A stretch of DNA of 64,000 nucleotides from assembly GCF_034009455.1 (NCBI RefSeq), contig NZ_CP125380.1, positions 1,405,001 to 1,469,000 of the forward strand, given 5' to 3'. Both the position numbers and the translations under genes were made by a program. Shown in pieces: positions 19,013 through 28,179 of the stretch. The notes beneath the pieces were generated by a model. It saw only the letters and a program-made list of their open reading frames with translations. It ran no database searches and was not told the DNA's origin. Origin of the DNA: Pseudomonas sp. P5_109. GTDB taxonomy: Bacteria > Pseudomonadota > Gammaproteobacteria > Pseudomonadales > Pseudomonadaceae. Position 1 is the stretch's first letter. Every line of letters starts with the position of its first letter.

Positions 19013-19795
19013 TTATTTGCCGCTGTACAGATTCAGATCGCCAAAGTGTTTCTTCTGAATGGTGGCGTAGGTGCCATCATCGTGTAACGCTTTGATACCT
19101 TTATCCAAAAGTGCTTTCAGCTCGGTGTTACCTTTCTTAATGCCAACGGCTGTTTTGGCCGGCAGCAAATGGTCGTCCAGTGGCTTGCTGACGTCATAGT
19201 CGGCGCCCTGTGGCGACTTCAGGAAGCCCAGTTCGGCTTGCAGCATGTCCTGAATGCCCGCGTCGAGACGACCGGAAGTCAGGTCAGCGTAAACCTGGTC
19301 CTGGTTGGCGTAGGCCTGGGTTTTCACGCCGGCCTTGTCCAGAACGGCCTTGGCATAGGCTTCCTGAATGGTGCCTTGTTCGTAGCCGACGGTCTTGCCC
19401 TTGAGCGAAGCGACGTCTTCAGTCACGCCAGAACCTTTCTTGGACACGTAGGCGGTTGGGCCGGAGAACAGCTCGCTGGAGAAGTCGATGACTTTTTCAC
19501 GGGCTTCGGTCACGGTCATCGACGAGATCACCCCGTCGAATTTATTGGCTTTGAGGCCAGGGATCATGCCATCGAAGTCACTTTCGACCCATTTGCACTT
19601 GACCTTCAGTTCGGCGCAGATCGCATTCCCCAGATCGATGTCGAAGCCTACCAGGCTGCCATCGGCTGCTTTCGACTCAAACGGTGCGTAGGAAGGGTCC
19701 ACGCCAAAACGCAGTTCTTTGTATTCTTTTGCCATGGCGGAGCCAGCAGCCATGCACAACGCCAGTGCAGAAAGGGTCAGCAATGCTTTTTTCAT
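19013..19795 (-). CDS. Basic amino-acid ABC transporter, periplasmic binding protein
   Basis: A 260-residue periplasmic protein with a Sec signal peptide cleaved near SAMA-KEYK. The mature start RFGVDPSYAPFESKAADGSLVGFDIDLGNAICAEL is the cluster 3 binding-protein signature of HisJ/ArgT/AotJ, and two Cys (in ICAELKVKCKW) can form the disulphide known in this group. Ligand is probably arginine, ornithine, lysine or histidine. First gene of the operon, preceded by a candidate sigma-54 promoter. Confidence 0.92.
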   Translation of the reverse strand: MKKALLTLSALALCMAAGSAMAKEYKELRFGVDPSYAPFESKAADGSLVGFDIDLGNAICAELKVKCKWVESDFDGMIPGLKANKFDGVISSMTVTEAREKVIDFSSELFSGPTAYVSKKGSGVTEDVASLKGKTVGYEQGTIQEAYAKAVLDKAGVKTQAYANQDQVYADLTSGRLDAGIQDMLQAELGFLKSPQGADYDVSKPLDDHLLPAKTAVGIKKGNTELKALLDKGIKALHDDGTYATIQKKHFGDLNLYSGK

Positions 19796-19873
19796 TATTC
19801 AATCCCTAAAACCAATATGAGCGCTTGTGGCGCAGAATTATTGTTACTGGAAAGCGTAAGACCTTTTGAAAGT

Positions 19874-19889
19874 AGCAATTTCCGAACCA
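19874..19889 (-). promoter_or_regulatory. Candidate sigma-54 (RpoN) promoter of the amino-acid transporter operon
   Basis: The minus strand reads TGGTTCGGAAATTGCT, matching the -24/-12 consensus TGGCACG-N4-TTGC at nine of eleven fixed positions, with GG and GC exactly ten bases apart. It lies about 79 bases before the binding-protein start. Nitrogen-regulated sigma-54 promoters drive the homologous argT/hisJ genes of enterics. Confidence 0.6.
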
Positions 19890-20019
19890 GAGTGCCGAAC
19901 AAGCGTTTAAAAGGTGTCTGGAAATAGCCGGACACAGATTTATGCACGAAAACGGGCGCAGGGAAATGGCCGCACCCGTTCGGTTCAAAAAGAAAAAATA
20001 TTGAGGATAAAAAGAGGGC

Positions 20020-21690
20020 CTAGTTGAGCAGGTTCTGCAGGGTCGCCAGACTGTCGGCTTCTTCGACCGACTTGTCCTTGCGCCAGCGCAACATCCGCGG
20101 AAAGCGCACGGCAATCCCGCTTTTGTGGCGGCGGGATAGGGCGATTCCCTCAAAACCCAGTTCAAACACCAGAGTCGGCTGGACACTGCTCACCGGGCCG
20201 AATTTTTCCACCGTGGTCTTGCGCACGATGCTGTCGACCTGGCGGATTTCGTCGTCGCTCAGCCCTGAATAAGCTTTGGCGAACGGCACAAGGGAGCGTT
20301 CGATGGCATCTGGCGGGCCGTCCCAGACGGCGAAGGTGTAGTCGCTATAGAGGCTGGCCCGGCGTCCTTGCCCCCGTTGCGCATAGATCAGCACGGCGTC
20401 AACGCTGAACGGGTCGACTTTCCATTTCCACCACACGCCCATGCCCTTGGTCCGGCCGACACCGTACAGGGCAACGCGCGCCTTGAGCATCAGGCCTTCG
20501 ACACCGAGGGCGCGTGATGCCTCGCGCTGGCGGGCGAGGTCGAGCCAGGTGTCGCCGCTCAACAACGGCGAGAGGTGCAACCGTGGATTGGCGCAGTCGC
20601 TGACCACCCATTCCAGTTGTGCGCGTCGCTCGGCCTGACTCCGGTTGCGCCAGTCTTCACCCTGCCATTCGAGCAAATCGAAGGCGAGCAGCACCACCGG
20701 CACGTCTTCGAGGATTTTCCGGTCCAGGGTCTTGTGAGCGATGCGTTGTTGCAGGAGGGCGAAAGGTTGCACAGCGGGCTCAAAGGCCTTCTCACTGCCG
20801 GTTGGCGCGGATTTCCAGGCGACAATCTCGCCATCGATCACTGATCCGTCGGGCAGGCTCAGAATCAAGCTGTCCAGTTCGGGGAAGCGTTCGGTCATCA
20901 GCTCTTCACCCCGTGACCAGATCCACAGTCGCCCGTCGCGCTTGATCACCTGGGCGCGGATGCCATCCCATTTCCATTCCGCCTGCCAGTGCTGGACGGG
21001 ACCGAGCCGTGCTTCGAATTGCTCCACGGACGACGCCAAGGCGTGGGCGAGGAAAAACGGGTAGGGCTGGCCACCGCGCTGGGCGTATTCATCAACGGAT
21101 TCGGCGGCGATCAGTTTCAAGTAGCTGGCGGCGCTGGGGCGGTGGGTCTGGTCGGTGTAACCCACCAGCCGCTGCGCCACGCGTTTGCTGTCGAGGTGGG
21201 CCATGGCTGCCAGGGCGCGAGTCACGAGCAATTTGGACACACCGACGCGCAAGCTGCCGGTGATCAGCTTGATGCAGATCATCAGGCTCGGGCTGTCCAG
21301 TTGCGCCCACAGCATCGGTAACCGCTGGGCCAGGGATTGCGGTGTATCGCCACGCAGTGGCAGCAGCTTGTCCTCGACCCAGGTGGCCAAGCCGTCGGTT
21401 GAACGGTGCGACATTTGCGGCAACACCAGCGAAATGGTTTCCGCGAGATCACCGACGGCCTGGTAACTCTCTTCGAACAGCCATTCCGGCAACCCCGAAA
21501 ACACCACCGCCAGTTCGCGCAGTACCCGTACCGGTACTAACTGCCGGGGGCGTCCCCCTGACAGAAAGTACACGGCCCATGCGGCATCTTCCGGCGCGGC
21601 CTGGGCGAAGTAGTTTTGCATCGCCGCCAGTTTGGCGTTGTTCGAAGTGGATGCGTCCAGCTCGGCATACAGCTCGGCGAACGCCTTCAT
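20020..21690 (-). CDS. ATP-dependent DNA ligase (ligase-associated repair module)
   Basis: A 556-residue ATP-dependent DNA ligase. An alpha-helical N-terminal domain (about 1-210) precedes the adenylation domain: motif I KWDGIR (Lys240 forms the AMP adduct), motif III IDGEIVAW (Glu288), motif IV EGLMLK, motif V VWWKWK, then an OB domain. This is the stand-alone type, without LigD polymerase or nuclease domains. Its start overlaps the stop of the exonuclease gene by four bases (ATGA). Such ligases are known beside an exonuclease, an Lhr-Core helicase and an MPE nuclease; only the exonuclease is present here. Confidence 0.93.
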   Translation of the reverse strand: MKAFAELYAELDASTSNNAKLAAMQNYFAQAAPEDAAWAVYFLSGGRPRQLVPVRVLRELAVVFSGLPEWLFEESYQAVGDLAETISLVLPQMSHRSTDGLATWVEDKLLPLRGDTPQSLAQRLPMLWAQLDSPSLMICIKLITGSLRVGVSKLLVTRALAAMAHLDSKRVAQRLVGYTDQTHRPSAASYLKLIAAESVDEYAQRGGQPYPFFLAHALASSVEQFEARLGPVQHWQAEWKWDGIRAQVIKRDGRLWIWSRGEELMTERFPELDSLILSLPDGSVIDGEIVAWKSAPTGSEKAFEPAVQPFALLQQRIAHKTLDRKILEDVPVVLLAFDLLEWQGEDWRNRSQAERRAQLEWVVSDCANPRLHLSPLLSGDTWLDLARQREASRALGVEGLMLKARVALYGVGRTKGMGVWWKWKVDPFSVDAVLIYAQRGQGRRASLYSDYTFAVWDGPPDAIERSLVPFAKAYSGLSDDEIRQVDSIVRKTTVEKFGPVSSVQPTLVFELGFEGIALSRRHKSGIAVRFPRMLRWRKDKSVEEADSLATLQNLLN

Positions 21691-22721
21691 GGCAGCATCT
21701 CGGCGGGCTCGGCGGCGGCGATGACCACGTCCTCTTCGTCATGACCAAATTGGGTATCGAACGCCATGGCATCGAACCCCTGCTCGCGCAGATAGCGTAC
21801 AAGTGTGCCGGCCGATCCATGGGTCACCATGATCCGCTGCGCGCCGCTCTGTTCGATGGCCCATAGCAGACCTGGCCAGTCGGCGTGGTCGGACAGCACG
21901 AAGCCTCGGTCCACGCCGCGCCGTCGCCGTGTGCCGCGTACACGCATCCAGCCACTGGCGAAGCCATCGCTGTAATCGCCGACGCGGTGCATCCAACTGC
22001 TGTTCGCCGCCGAAGGAGGGGCAAGCACCAGTGCCTTGCGCATCATCGGGTCGTTCTTTTTGATTTCGGCGGCATTAATCGTGAGGGGCAGGTAAACCCC
22101 CGCTTCGCGGTAGATCCGGTTGATCGGTTCCATGGCGCCATGCACCAGAAGGGGGCCGATTCGTGCGTCGATGCCATGGAGAATGCGCTGGGCCTTGCCG
22201 AGGGAATAGCAGAACAGCACGCTGGTTTTTTCGACTGCCGAATTGGCCTGCCACCACTGATTGATCTCGGCAAACACCTGCGCCTGGGGTTGCCAGCGGT
22301 AGATCGGCAGGCCAAAGGTCGATTCGGTGATGAAGGTGTCGCAGCGTACCGGTTCAAACGGCGCGCAAGTGCCATCGGGTTCGATCTTGTAGTCCCCGGA
22401 TGCGACCCAGACTTCCCCGCCGTATTCCAGCCGAATCTGCGCCGAGCCGAGCAGGTGGCCAGCGGGATGAAAACTGAGGAACACGCCTTGATGCAGCAGC
22501 CGTTCGCCATAGCGCAGGGTTTGCAGGTTGATGTCCTGGCCCAGTCGCGCGCGCAGGATGGTCTCGCCGGGCGCTGCCGCCAGGTAATGCTGACTGCCGA
22601 CACGGGCATGGTCGCCGTGGGCGTGTGTAATCACGGCGCGTTCGACCGGCCGCCACGGGTCTATGTAAAAGTCGCCGGCGGGGCAGTACAAACCTTCGGG
22701 ACGCGAGATAACAAGGTCCAT
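21687..22721 (-). CDS. Ligase-associated exonuclease (metallo-beta-lactamase fold)
   Basis: A 344-residue protein of the beta-CASP/SNM1-like metallo-beta-lactamase group. The metal motif THAHGDHA (His33, His35, Asp37, His38) opens the fold, FHPAGHLLGSAQI carries the next His, SGDYK is the usual Asp motif, and SDHADWPGLL and VTHGS close the site. It is the first gene of a two-gene operon with ATP-dependent ligase. Homologues are annotated as ligase-associated DNA damage response exonucleases. The start at GACCTTGTTATCTCGCG (M-D-L-V-I-S-R-P) fits family N-termini. Confidence 0.92.
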   Translation of the reverse strand: MDLVISRPEGLYCPAGDFYIDPWRPVERAVITHAHGDHARVGSQHYLAAAPGETILRARLGQDINLQTLRYGERLLHQGVFLSFHPAGHLLGSAQIRLEYGGEVWVASGDYKIEPDGTCAPFEPVRCDTFITESTFGLPIYRWQPQAQVFAEINQWWQANSAVEKTSVLFCYSLGKAQRILHGIDARIGPLLVHGAMEPINRIYREAGVYLPLTINAAEIKKNDPMMRKALVLAPPSAANSSWMHRVGDYSDGFASGWMRVRGTRRRRGVDRGFVLSDHADWPGLLWAIEQSGAQRIMVTHGSAGTLVRYLREQGFDAMAFDTQFGHDEEDVVIAAAEPAEMLP

Positions 22722-22810
22722 GGCGTTGTCAGAGTGGAGGGACTTGTTAGCTATGAGGTTGGCGCGGGGGTAGAAGTTCTATCGGGATTTCATGATGGAT
22801 GAAATACCAA

Positions 22811-22834
22811 TGTGGGAGCAAGCCCGCTCCCACA
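22811..22834. repeat. Minimal REP palindrome, type A
   Basis: TGTGGGAGCAAGCCCGCTCC followed by CACA is a fused, internally deleted pair of REP arms, lying between the acylase stop and the exonuclease start. Confidence 0.7.
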
Positions 22835-22845
22835 AGGGACCCGTG

Positions 22846-25296
22846 TTACTTGCCGGGTGTCAGCGTCAGTCGATTCTTGCCATAGGCATTGTCGAAGTTC
22901 TGCGGCTGCATCGGCAGGCTCATGTATTGCCCCTTGAGCCACGGTTCGATGCTGTTGAGGTAGTTCGGGCTGGCCGGGTTGCCGGACTGGCCGGTGCCGT
23001 TCTGCGCCATCAGCGGTTCGGACTGGCCGAAGTCGACGATAAAGCGCATGGCCGGCGCCAGCGTGGTGTTGAAGTCCTGGCCCCAGGCGAACGCCGAGGT
23101 GTTGAGCGTGGTGTGATCGCCGCCAGCCGGCAATGGCCCGCGTACGGTCTGGCCGTTGCTGTTTTTCCACTCATAGCGGTGCAGTTTGCCCCACTGCCAG
23201 GCTTTGTGATCGCTGCCCAACTGGCTGTCGCCTGCACTGATCGCGGCGGCTAGGCTGCGAGCGAGGATGGCCGGTTTGTCTTCTTTCTGCGCGGTGCGCG
23301 CGTCATCCCAGAACGGGCTGTCCTCACGTCCGAGCAGGTGATCGGCCTGGGCTGCGTAGGACAACTTGCCGTCGGCGACAAAGGCCTTCCACGCCGGGCT
23401 GCTTTCCGGGCCCAGTTCATCGAGGAAGATCTGCCGGGTGCTTTCCTGCAGGAACAGTTCGTAGATGGCCGCATCGGTGGAGGTCGGGCTGAGCTTGCCG
23501 TCGAACGCCATCAAGCGGCTGTAGGCTTCGTGTGCCTTGGCGCGATCGGCCACCGGCAAAGCGTCCATGGCTTGCTTGAGTGGCTGGGCCATGCCCGGCG
23601 CTTCGAACATTTTCTTCAGCTTGGCAGCGAAAGTGGTGGTCTGGTCATACTGCATGGCAATCAGGCTGCGGCTGTCGTGTTTGCCTGCGCCAGCCAGTTC
23701 GGCCAGGCGCTCGCCGCGCTCCGGTGCCGCCCACGAGTTGGACAATTGCATGCCGTAGCCATGGGGGATGACCCGCTGGTTGGCGGTGCCGAGCCAGCCC
23801 TGGGCCGGGTCCTGGTCATACGGGTGCAGCATCGGGTCGGCGTAACCGTCCCAATCGTAACGACCTTCCCAGCCCGGGGAAGGCAGCAGGCCTTCACCTT
23901 CGCGGCGGTTCGGGTAACGACCGGTGACTTGCCAGCCGATGTGGCTGGCATCGGCGAACACCAGGTTCAGCGCGATGGCGCGGATTTCACGGCTGGCATC
24001 CGAGGCTTTCTCGACACTCTGGGCGCGGGACAGGTCGAAGAACGCGTCCAGGGACTTGTCGTCGGTGAAGCTTGGCGTCTGCAAGGCCAGGCCGAAGCCA
24101 TTGGCCAGCGTGGTGCCCTGGGCACTGTTGAGCAGCGGGCCATGGCGGGTTTCGTAGACAGCTTCGCGAATCGGTCGCTGGCCTTTGACGAAGTAGGTTT
24201 CGTTGCGCACGATCGCCGGCTGCCACTTCCCGGCGTTTTCATAGGTGAGCCCGTTGCCCTGGCGTTTGATCTTCTCCAGGAACAGGTCCTGGTTGTCGCC
24301 CATCACCGACGTCATGCTCCACGCCACTTTGCCGTTGAAACCGCCAAGCACCATCGGCAGGCCGGCGATGGTCACGCCGGACGCTTGATACTTCGGCGCA
24401 CGAATCTGCACGTAGCTGAACAGCGAAGGCACGCCCAGCGGGCCGTGAGTGTCACTGGCCAACAGGCTCTTGCCGCTGCGGCTGCGTTGCGGGGCGATTG
24501 CCCAGTTGTTCGAGGAAGTGGCGCCCAGCAGGTTCAGGTCCGACAGTTGCCCAGTGGCTTTACTGAGCTCGGCCAGCCCCGGTACTTGCCCGTTGAGCTT
24601 GAGGCCTTGGAGTTTTTCGCTTTCGGCGACCGGCAATTTTTCGTCGGGAGCCGATGGCGTCAGCCATGCGAGTTTGTCGCTGGTGACGGTCTGGGCCAGT
24701 ACCAGCGTGGAAATTTCTTCCGGCAGGTTGGTCGACTGGCTGAAGTTCAGCAGGCAGAAAATCAACGCCGAATCTTCCGGTTGCCAGTACTCGGGTTTGT
24801 AGCCGCTGGCCGCCAGATCCGCCGGCAGTTTGTCGCGGTAGCGGAACAGGTAGGCGTTGACTCCGCGCGCATAGACTTCGAAGAAGCGTTTGAGGCGCGG
24901 CGAAGAGGCCTTGTACAACTCGCCAGCACTTTTCTTCAGGTTGACCGCGCGCATGTAACGGTCGGCATCCAGCAGTTCGGCACCGTGCATTTCAGCCAAA
25001 CGGCCCTGGGCCAGCAGGCGCAGGGTAACCATCTGCGTGATGCGGTCGCTGGCATGCACGTAACCGAGGGTGAACAGCGCGTCGTGGAAGCTGTTGCTTT
25101 CGATCAGCGGCATGCCCATGGCATTGCGGCGCACCGAAACGTTTTGCGCCAGGCCCTTGAGCGGTTGTACGCCGGAGGCCGGCGGGAGGGTGTCCTGGGC
25201 GTCGAAGTTCTGACAACCGGTCAGGCTCAAGACGCCGGCCACTGCTGCGGCAACGCCGAACCGGGGTAGAAAATGAGTAAGGGCTGGCGAGGCCAT
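22846..25296 (-). CDS. Penicillin/AHL acylase family lipoprotein
   Basis: An 816-residue Ntn-hydrolase. A lipoprotein signal ends at LSLTGC (Cys28). The precursor should be cut autocatalytically before Ser262 in [10 protein letters not shown]; this Ser becomes the N-terminal nucleophile of the beta chain, and the oxyanion region ([11 protein letters not shown], then [10 protein letters not shown]) follows. The family includes penicillin G acylase, PvdQ and the acyl-homoserine-lactone acylases of Pseudomonas. The closest type by general layout is the HacB-like group. Amide substrate (AHL, acyl-peptide or beta-lactam) is unknown. Lipid anchoring is less usual for the characterised periplasmic enzymes. 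The gene is alone, transcribed toward the repair pair. Confidence 0.88.
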   Translation of the reverse strand: MASPALTHFLPRFGVAAAVAGVLSLTGCQNFDAQDTLPPASGVQPLKGLAQNVSVRRNAMGMPLIESNSFHDALFTLGYVHASDRITQMVTLRLLAQGRLAEMHGAELLDADRYMRAVNLKKSAGELYKASSPRLKRFFEVYARGVNAYLFRYRDKLPADLAASGYKPEYWQPEDSALIFCLLNFSQSTNLPEEISTLVLAQTVTSDKLAWLTPSAPDEKLPVAESEKLQGLKLNGQVPGLAELSKATGQLSDLNLLGATSSNNWAIAPQRSRSGKSLLASDTHGPLGVPSLFSYVQIRAPKYQASGVTIAGLPMVLGGFNGKVAWSMTSVMGDNQDLFLEKIKRQGNGLTYENAGKWQPAIVRNETYFVKGQRPIREAVYETRHGPLLNSAQGTTLANGFGLALQTPSFTDDKSLDAFFDLSRAQSVEKASDASREIRAIALNLVFADASHIGWQVTGRYPNRREGEGLLPSPGWEGRYDWDGYADPMLHPYDQDPAQGWLGTANQRVIPHGYGMQLSNSWAAPERGERLAELAGAGKHDSRSLIAMQYDQTTTFAAKLKKMFEAPGMAQPLKQAMDALPVADRAKAHEAYSRLMAFDGKLSPTSTDAAIYELFLQESTRQIFLDELGPESSPAWKAFVADGKLSYAAQADHLLGREDSPFWDDARTAQKEDKPAILARSLAAAISAGDSQLGSDHKAWQWGKLHRYEWKNSNGQTVRGPLPAGGDHTTLNTSAFAWGQDFNTTLAPAMRFIVDFGQSEPLMAQNGTGQSGNPASPNYLNSIEPWLKGQYMSLPMQPQNFDNAYGKNRLTLTPGK

Positions 25297-25490
25297 GGCA
25301 AAGCTCCTGCGGGGGTAGAGGCGGCGGCGCGCAATAAAGGCGCTACGTTAGTGAGCGGGAGGTGGCCGCGCAAGCGGGGTACAAGGTTATTTCAGGATTT
25401 GTCTGATAAACCGGAAAGATCGCCGTCTTGCCAGTCGCAATGGGGGGTGTTGAAGTGCGACACGCTCAACAATCCAGGAGAACAGTCGGC

Positions 25491-26048
25491 ATGGAGCTCA
25501 AGGCAAACGCGGCACTGATCATCATCGATCAACAAAAAGGCATCCTGCATCCCAGGCTTGGTCGCAGGAATAATCCAGAGGCCGAAGAGCGCATGCTGGA
25601 AATGCTCGGCCATTGGCGGCGCACGGCCCGGCCGGTGATCCATGTGCAACACCTGTCCCGCTCGGAAGACTCGGTATTCTGGCCGCAGCAGTCGGGGGTG
25701 GAGTTTCAGGAGCGTTTTACGCCACGGACCGGTGAACGCTTGATCCAGAAACAGGTGCCGGATGCGTTTTGTGCGACGGGACTGGAGGCGCAGTTGCGCG
25801 AGGCGGGGATCGGGCAGTTGATCATCGTCGGTGTCGCGACCCACAACTCGGTGGAATCCACGGCGCGTACCGCGGGCAACCTGGGGTTTGATACGTGGGT
25901 GGTCGAGGATGCGTGCTTTACCTTCGACAAGGCTGATTTTTTTGACCAGGCCCATAGCGCCGAAGAAGTGCATGCGATGTCGCTGGGAAATCTGCACGGC
26001 GAGTATGCGACGGTGGTCAGCGCTGCCACCCTTCTGATGCATGACTGA
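25491..26048 (+). CDS. Isochorismatase-fold hydrolase with Ser at the Cys position
   Basis: A 185-residue cysteine-hydrolase fold protein. Asp13 (IIIDQQKG) and Lys87 (LIQKQVPDAF) match two members of the catalytic triad. The third, normally Cys in a TxxCV motif, is Ser120 here (GVATHNSVESTAR). Variants with Ser at this place exist in the superfamily, so the gene need not be inactive. The start is set by AGGAG ten bases before ATGGAGCTC; an upstream in-frame start has no ribosome site. It stands alone between the acylase and a REP pair. The substrate is unknown. Confidence 0.85.
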   Translation: MELKANAALIIIDQQKGILHPRLGRRNNPEAEERMLEMLGHWRRTARPVIHVQHLSRSEDSVFWPQQSGVEFQERFTPRTGERLIQKQVPDAFCATGLEAQLREAGIGQLIIVGVATHNSVESTARTAGNLGFDTWVVEDACFTFDKADFFDQAHSAEEVHAMSLGNLHGEYATVVSAATLLMHD

Positions 26049-26055
26049 CAACTAT

Positions 26056-26145
26056 TGTGGGAGCGGGCTTGCTCGCGAAGAGGGCCTCAGCTTCAACATC
26101 GTTGTTGCCTGACACAGCGCTATCGCGAGCAAGCCCGCTCCCACA
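26056..26145. repeat. REP element pair, type A
   Basis: TTGTGGGAGCGGGCTTGCTC and GCGAGCAAGCCCGCTCCCAC arms in inverted order with a TTGCCTGACACAGCGC spacer. A further half core (TTTGCTCGCGAAGA) lies at 26168-26181. Confidence 0.85.
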
Positions 26146-26220
26146 AGGGAACTGCATTCAACAGCACAGGTTTGCTCGCGAAGACGATTCAGCAGGCGAA
26201 GCAAGAATTCGCCCGAAGCA

Positions 26221-26433
26221 TCAAGCGCCGTGGCACTTCTTGAATTTCTTGCCGTTGCCGCATGGGCACGGATCGTTGCGGCCGACGTCTTTCAGGGCAT
26301 TGCGCACCGGTTCCTGGTGAGCGTGGCCGCAGTTCGGACCGTGGACATGGCCGTGGTCGTGGTCGTGATCATGCTGGTGATGGTCATGATCGTGGTTGCA
26401 GTCAGGGCCGTGGACGTGGGGTTGCTGGGTCAT
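26221..26433 (-). CDS. Histidine-rich SEC-C metal-binding protein
   Basis: A 70-residue protein with two parts. Residues 6-40 are extremely His/Asp-rich, with two copies of HVHGPxC and runs such as [16 protein letters not shown]. The C-terminus is a SEC-C zinc motif ([19 protein letters not shown]). It probably binds zinc or nickel. Its start overlaps the stop of the LEA-type lipoprotein gene by four bases. SEC-C motifs are best known from the SecA tail, where they contact SecB and ribosomes; the role of this free version is unknown. Confidence 0.88.
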   Translation of the reverse strand: MTQQPHVHGPDCNHDHDHHQHDHDHDHGHVHGPNCGHAHQEPVRNALKDVGRNDPCPCGNGKKFKKCHGA

Positions 26434-26924
26434 CGGTGTTGCTCCGGAATTAAATCGGCGGCGATTATCACGCCATTGCGCGCCAGGTGCACGTAGTGGG
26501 CGATGAATATACCGGTTTCCAGTTCACCTTCCAGACGATAGGGAATGGGTCGGTCGGATTTTTTCAGCAGTTTGGCCAGATCACGGACCTTGGACCACAG
26601 GTTGGTGCGGATCGGCACCTTGAAGTACGCGCTATGCCTGGGGCTGATGGTGAACCAGTGTTCGTACTCGCCATCGGCCAGCAGAATGTCAGCCAAGTGA
26701 ACGCGGTACTCCAGGCTGCGCACCGTCAGGTCGCTGTCGTTGGGATTGTCGATGCGAAAATGCAGGAGGAATTTCTGTTCCAGCAGTTTGGCGCTGACCA
26801 CCTCGACTTTCACCAGATGGACCTCGGGGTCCGGCAAGTCGTCGCCGAACCACGATGCACAGCCGCCAAGCCCCAGTGTCAGGAACAAAGTGAGCAGATA
26901 GAGTGAGCCGCGGCGAATGATCAT
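26430..26924 (-). CDS. LEA type 2 family lipoprotein
   Basis: A 164-residue lipoprotein: the signal ends in LGLGGC (Cys22). The mature part holds a LEA14-like beta sandwich ([42 protein letters not shown]), as in the WHy domain of desiccation and stress proteins. It should sit in the periplasm on the inner or outer membrane. It is translationally coupled to the downstream SEC-C gene. No biochemical function can be named. Confidence 0.87.
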   Translation of the reverse strand: MIIRRGSLYLLTLFLTLGLGGCASWFGDDLPDPEVHLVKVEVVSAKLLEQKFLLHFRIDNPNDSDLTVRSLEYRVHLADILLADGEYEHWFTISPRHSAYFKVPIRTNLWSKVRDLAKLLKKSDRPIPYRLEGELETGIFIAHYVHLARNGVIIAADLIPEQHR

Positions 26925-27011
26925 CGTGGTGTGTCTCCCTTGAGCCCCAGTCTAGACCCAAAAGATCGCAACCTTCGGCAGCGCCTGCGTGACACACAGG
27001 CATTCCATGTC

Positions 27012-27488
27012 CTAGCTGCTGAAATACCCCGCACAGCACTTCTTGAACTTCTGCCCACTCGCGCACGGGCAGGCGTCATTGCGTCCGAGCTTGAGCGCCA
27101 CGGTGGGGTCGATGAAATACCAGCGCCCGGTGTTCTGCACAAATGACGAACGTTCGCGGTGACTGTGCTCGCCATTGCTGTCGTGCCACCGCGCGGTGAA
27201 GGTCACGAAGGCGTGTTCAGGCTGGCCGCCCAGGACTTCGGAGCTTTCCACCTCAAGGCCCAGCCACGTACTTTGCGCGCTCCAGTCGCTGATCGATTGA
27301 CGGTCCAGGCCGGCCTGTTGGGCGGGCAGGGTGGTGGCCACCAGATAGTCGACCAACCCCAGCACGTAGGCGCTGTAGCGCGAGCGCATCAAGGCCTCCG
27401 CGCATGGCGCTGGGTGGCCGGCATGGTAATGACCGCAGCAGGCGTCGAGCAGGGTGCCGCTGCCGCAAGGGCAAATGGATGTACTCAT
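27012..27488 (-). CDS. YchJ family SEC-C protein
   Basis: A 158-residue protein of the YchJ family. It has a Cys-rich N-terminal motif ([14 protein letters not shown]), a central NTF2-like UPF0225 domain ([47 protein letters not shown]) and a C-terminal SEC-C motif ([18 protein letters not shown]). The ATG at 27488 is chosen because the protein then opens directly with [11 protein letters not shown]; a longer frame upstream has no support. It follows a DUF6231-like gene by four bases. Function unknown. Confidence 0.9.
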   Translation of the reverse strand: MSTSICPCGSGTLLDACCGHYHAGHPAPCAEALMRSRYSAYVLGLVDYLVATTLPAQQAGLDRQSISDWSAQSTWLGLEVESSEVLGGQPEHAFVTFTARWHDSNGEHSHRERSSFVQNTGRWYFIDPTVALKLGRNDACPCASGQKFKKCCAGYFSS

Positions 27489-27492
27489 TGCA

Positions 27493-27990
27493 TTACCACC
27501 AGTATTTCCCGAAGTTTTCCGGATTGGCCCAGAAGCGCGAGTTGAGCCAGTCGGGGACCTGTTTGTATTCAAGCAGATCGTAGGTGAACAGGGTCAGGAC
27601 CTGTTCCTCCCGTTGAAAGCGTTCGCTGGCTTGCAGGGCCAGGGAGAAAAAGTCGGTTTCCTGCCAGCCACAGGCCGGCAGATCCGCCAGCACGGCGATG
27701 CGGCTGGCGTTGAGGTTGCGGATACCACCCAGCAGGTTCAGGCCATCGCGCTTGGGCAGGTGCTCCAGGCAATCGACCACCAGGGCCAGGTCGAAACGCC
27801 GGGCCGCCAAATCGTCGGGCAACGGGCCGGGGGCAGCGAAAGCGACGCAGCTGTCCGGGTGCGCGAGTTTGAAAGCCTCCAGCGCCGGGAACTCGCTGGC
27901 GCCGATCAACAACAGGCGCGCAGGGGCATATCGGTCAAGTAAGGCGGCCAGTGCCTGTTGTGGCGTGCGTGAAGAAATACCTGCAATCAT
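27493..27990 (-). CDS. DUF6231-like protein with methyltransferase-like fold
   Basis: A 165-residue protein. [27 protein letters not shown] and [28 protein letters not shown] resemble the nucleotide-binding first strand and the post-IV motif of class I SAM methyltransferases, but the glycine-rich loop is weak (GAS rather than GxGxG), so activity is doubtful. The C-terminus is aromatic ([17 protein letters not shown]). It leads an apparent operon with ychJ-like, LEA-type and SEC-C genes. Family name is from memory of Pseudomonas annotations. Confidence 0.7.
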   Translation of the reverse strand: MIAGISSRTPQQALAALLDRYAPARLLLIGASEFPALEAFKLAHPDSCVAFAAPGPLPDDLAARRFDLALVVDCLEHLPKRDGLNLLGGIRNLNASRIAVLADLPACGWQETDFFSLALQASERFQREEQVLTLFTYDLLEYKQVPDWLNSRFWANPENFGKYWW

Positions 27991-28139
27991 CGAAGATCCT
28001 CAATCAGATCTGCCAAGACTAGCCTGCCCGAACCTTTGGGCCTAGAGCGGCTTGGCGACAAAAGCGCCAACTTGCCGTTATTACACTAATAAACAGCATG
28101 GCCTATTGCTGGCGGAGTTTAAAACTCGGGTCTTTACTA

Positions 28140-28171
28140 CCTGAATCGGTTCTAAGCCGATCCCTCAGGAG
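28140..28171 (+). promoter_or_regulatory. SD-sequestering hairpin before first OmpA gene
   Basis: CCTGA (28140-28144) pairs with TCAGG (28165-28169) and ATCGG (28145-28149) with CCGAT (28157-28161), with a three-base bulge. The AGG of the Shine-Dalgarno AGGAG (28167-28171) is inside the stem. The start codon follows at 28180. Confidence 0.55.
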
Positions 28172-28179
28172 AAAACTAG

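Noticed and set aside
15597..19795. Firm naming of the transporter as aotJQMOP
   Set aside because: Gene order agrees, but argR is missing and the binding protein also resembles HisJ/ArgT; names were left open.
23338..25269. 643-codon frame antisense to the acylase
   Set aside because: Shadow of a gene with clear Ntn-hydrolase motifs.
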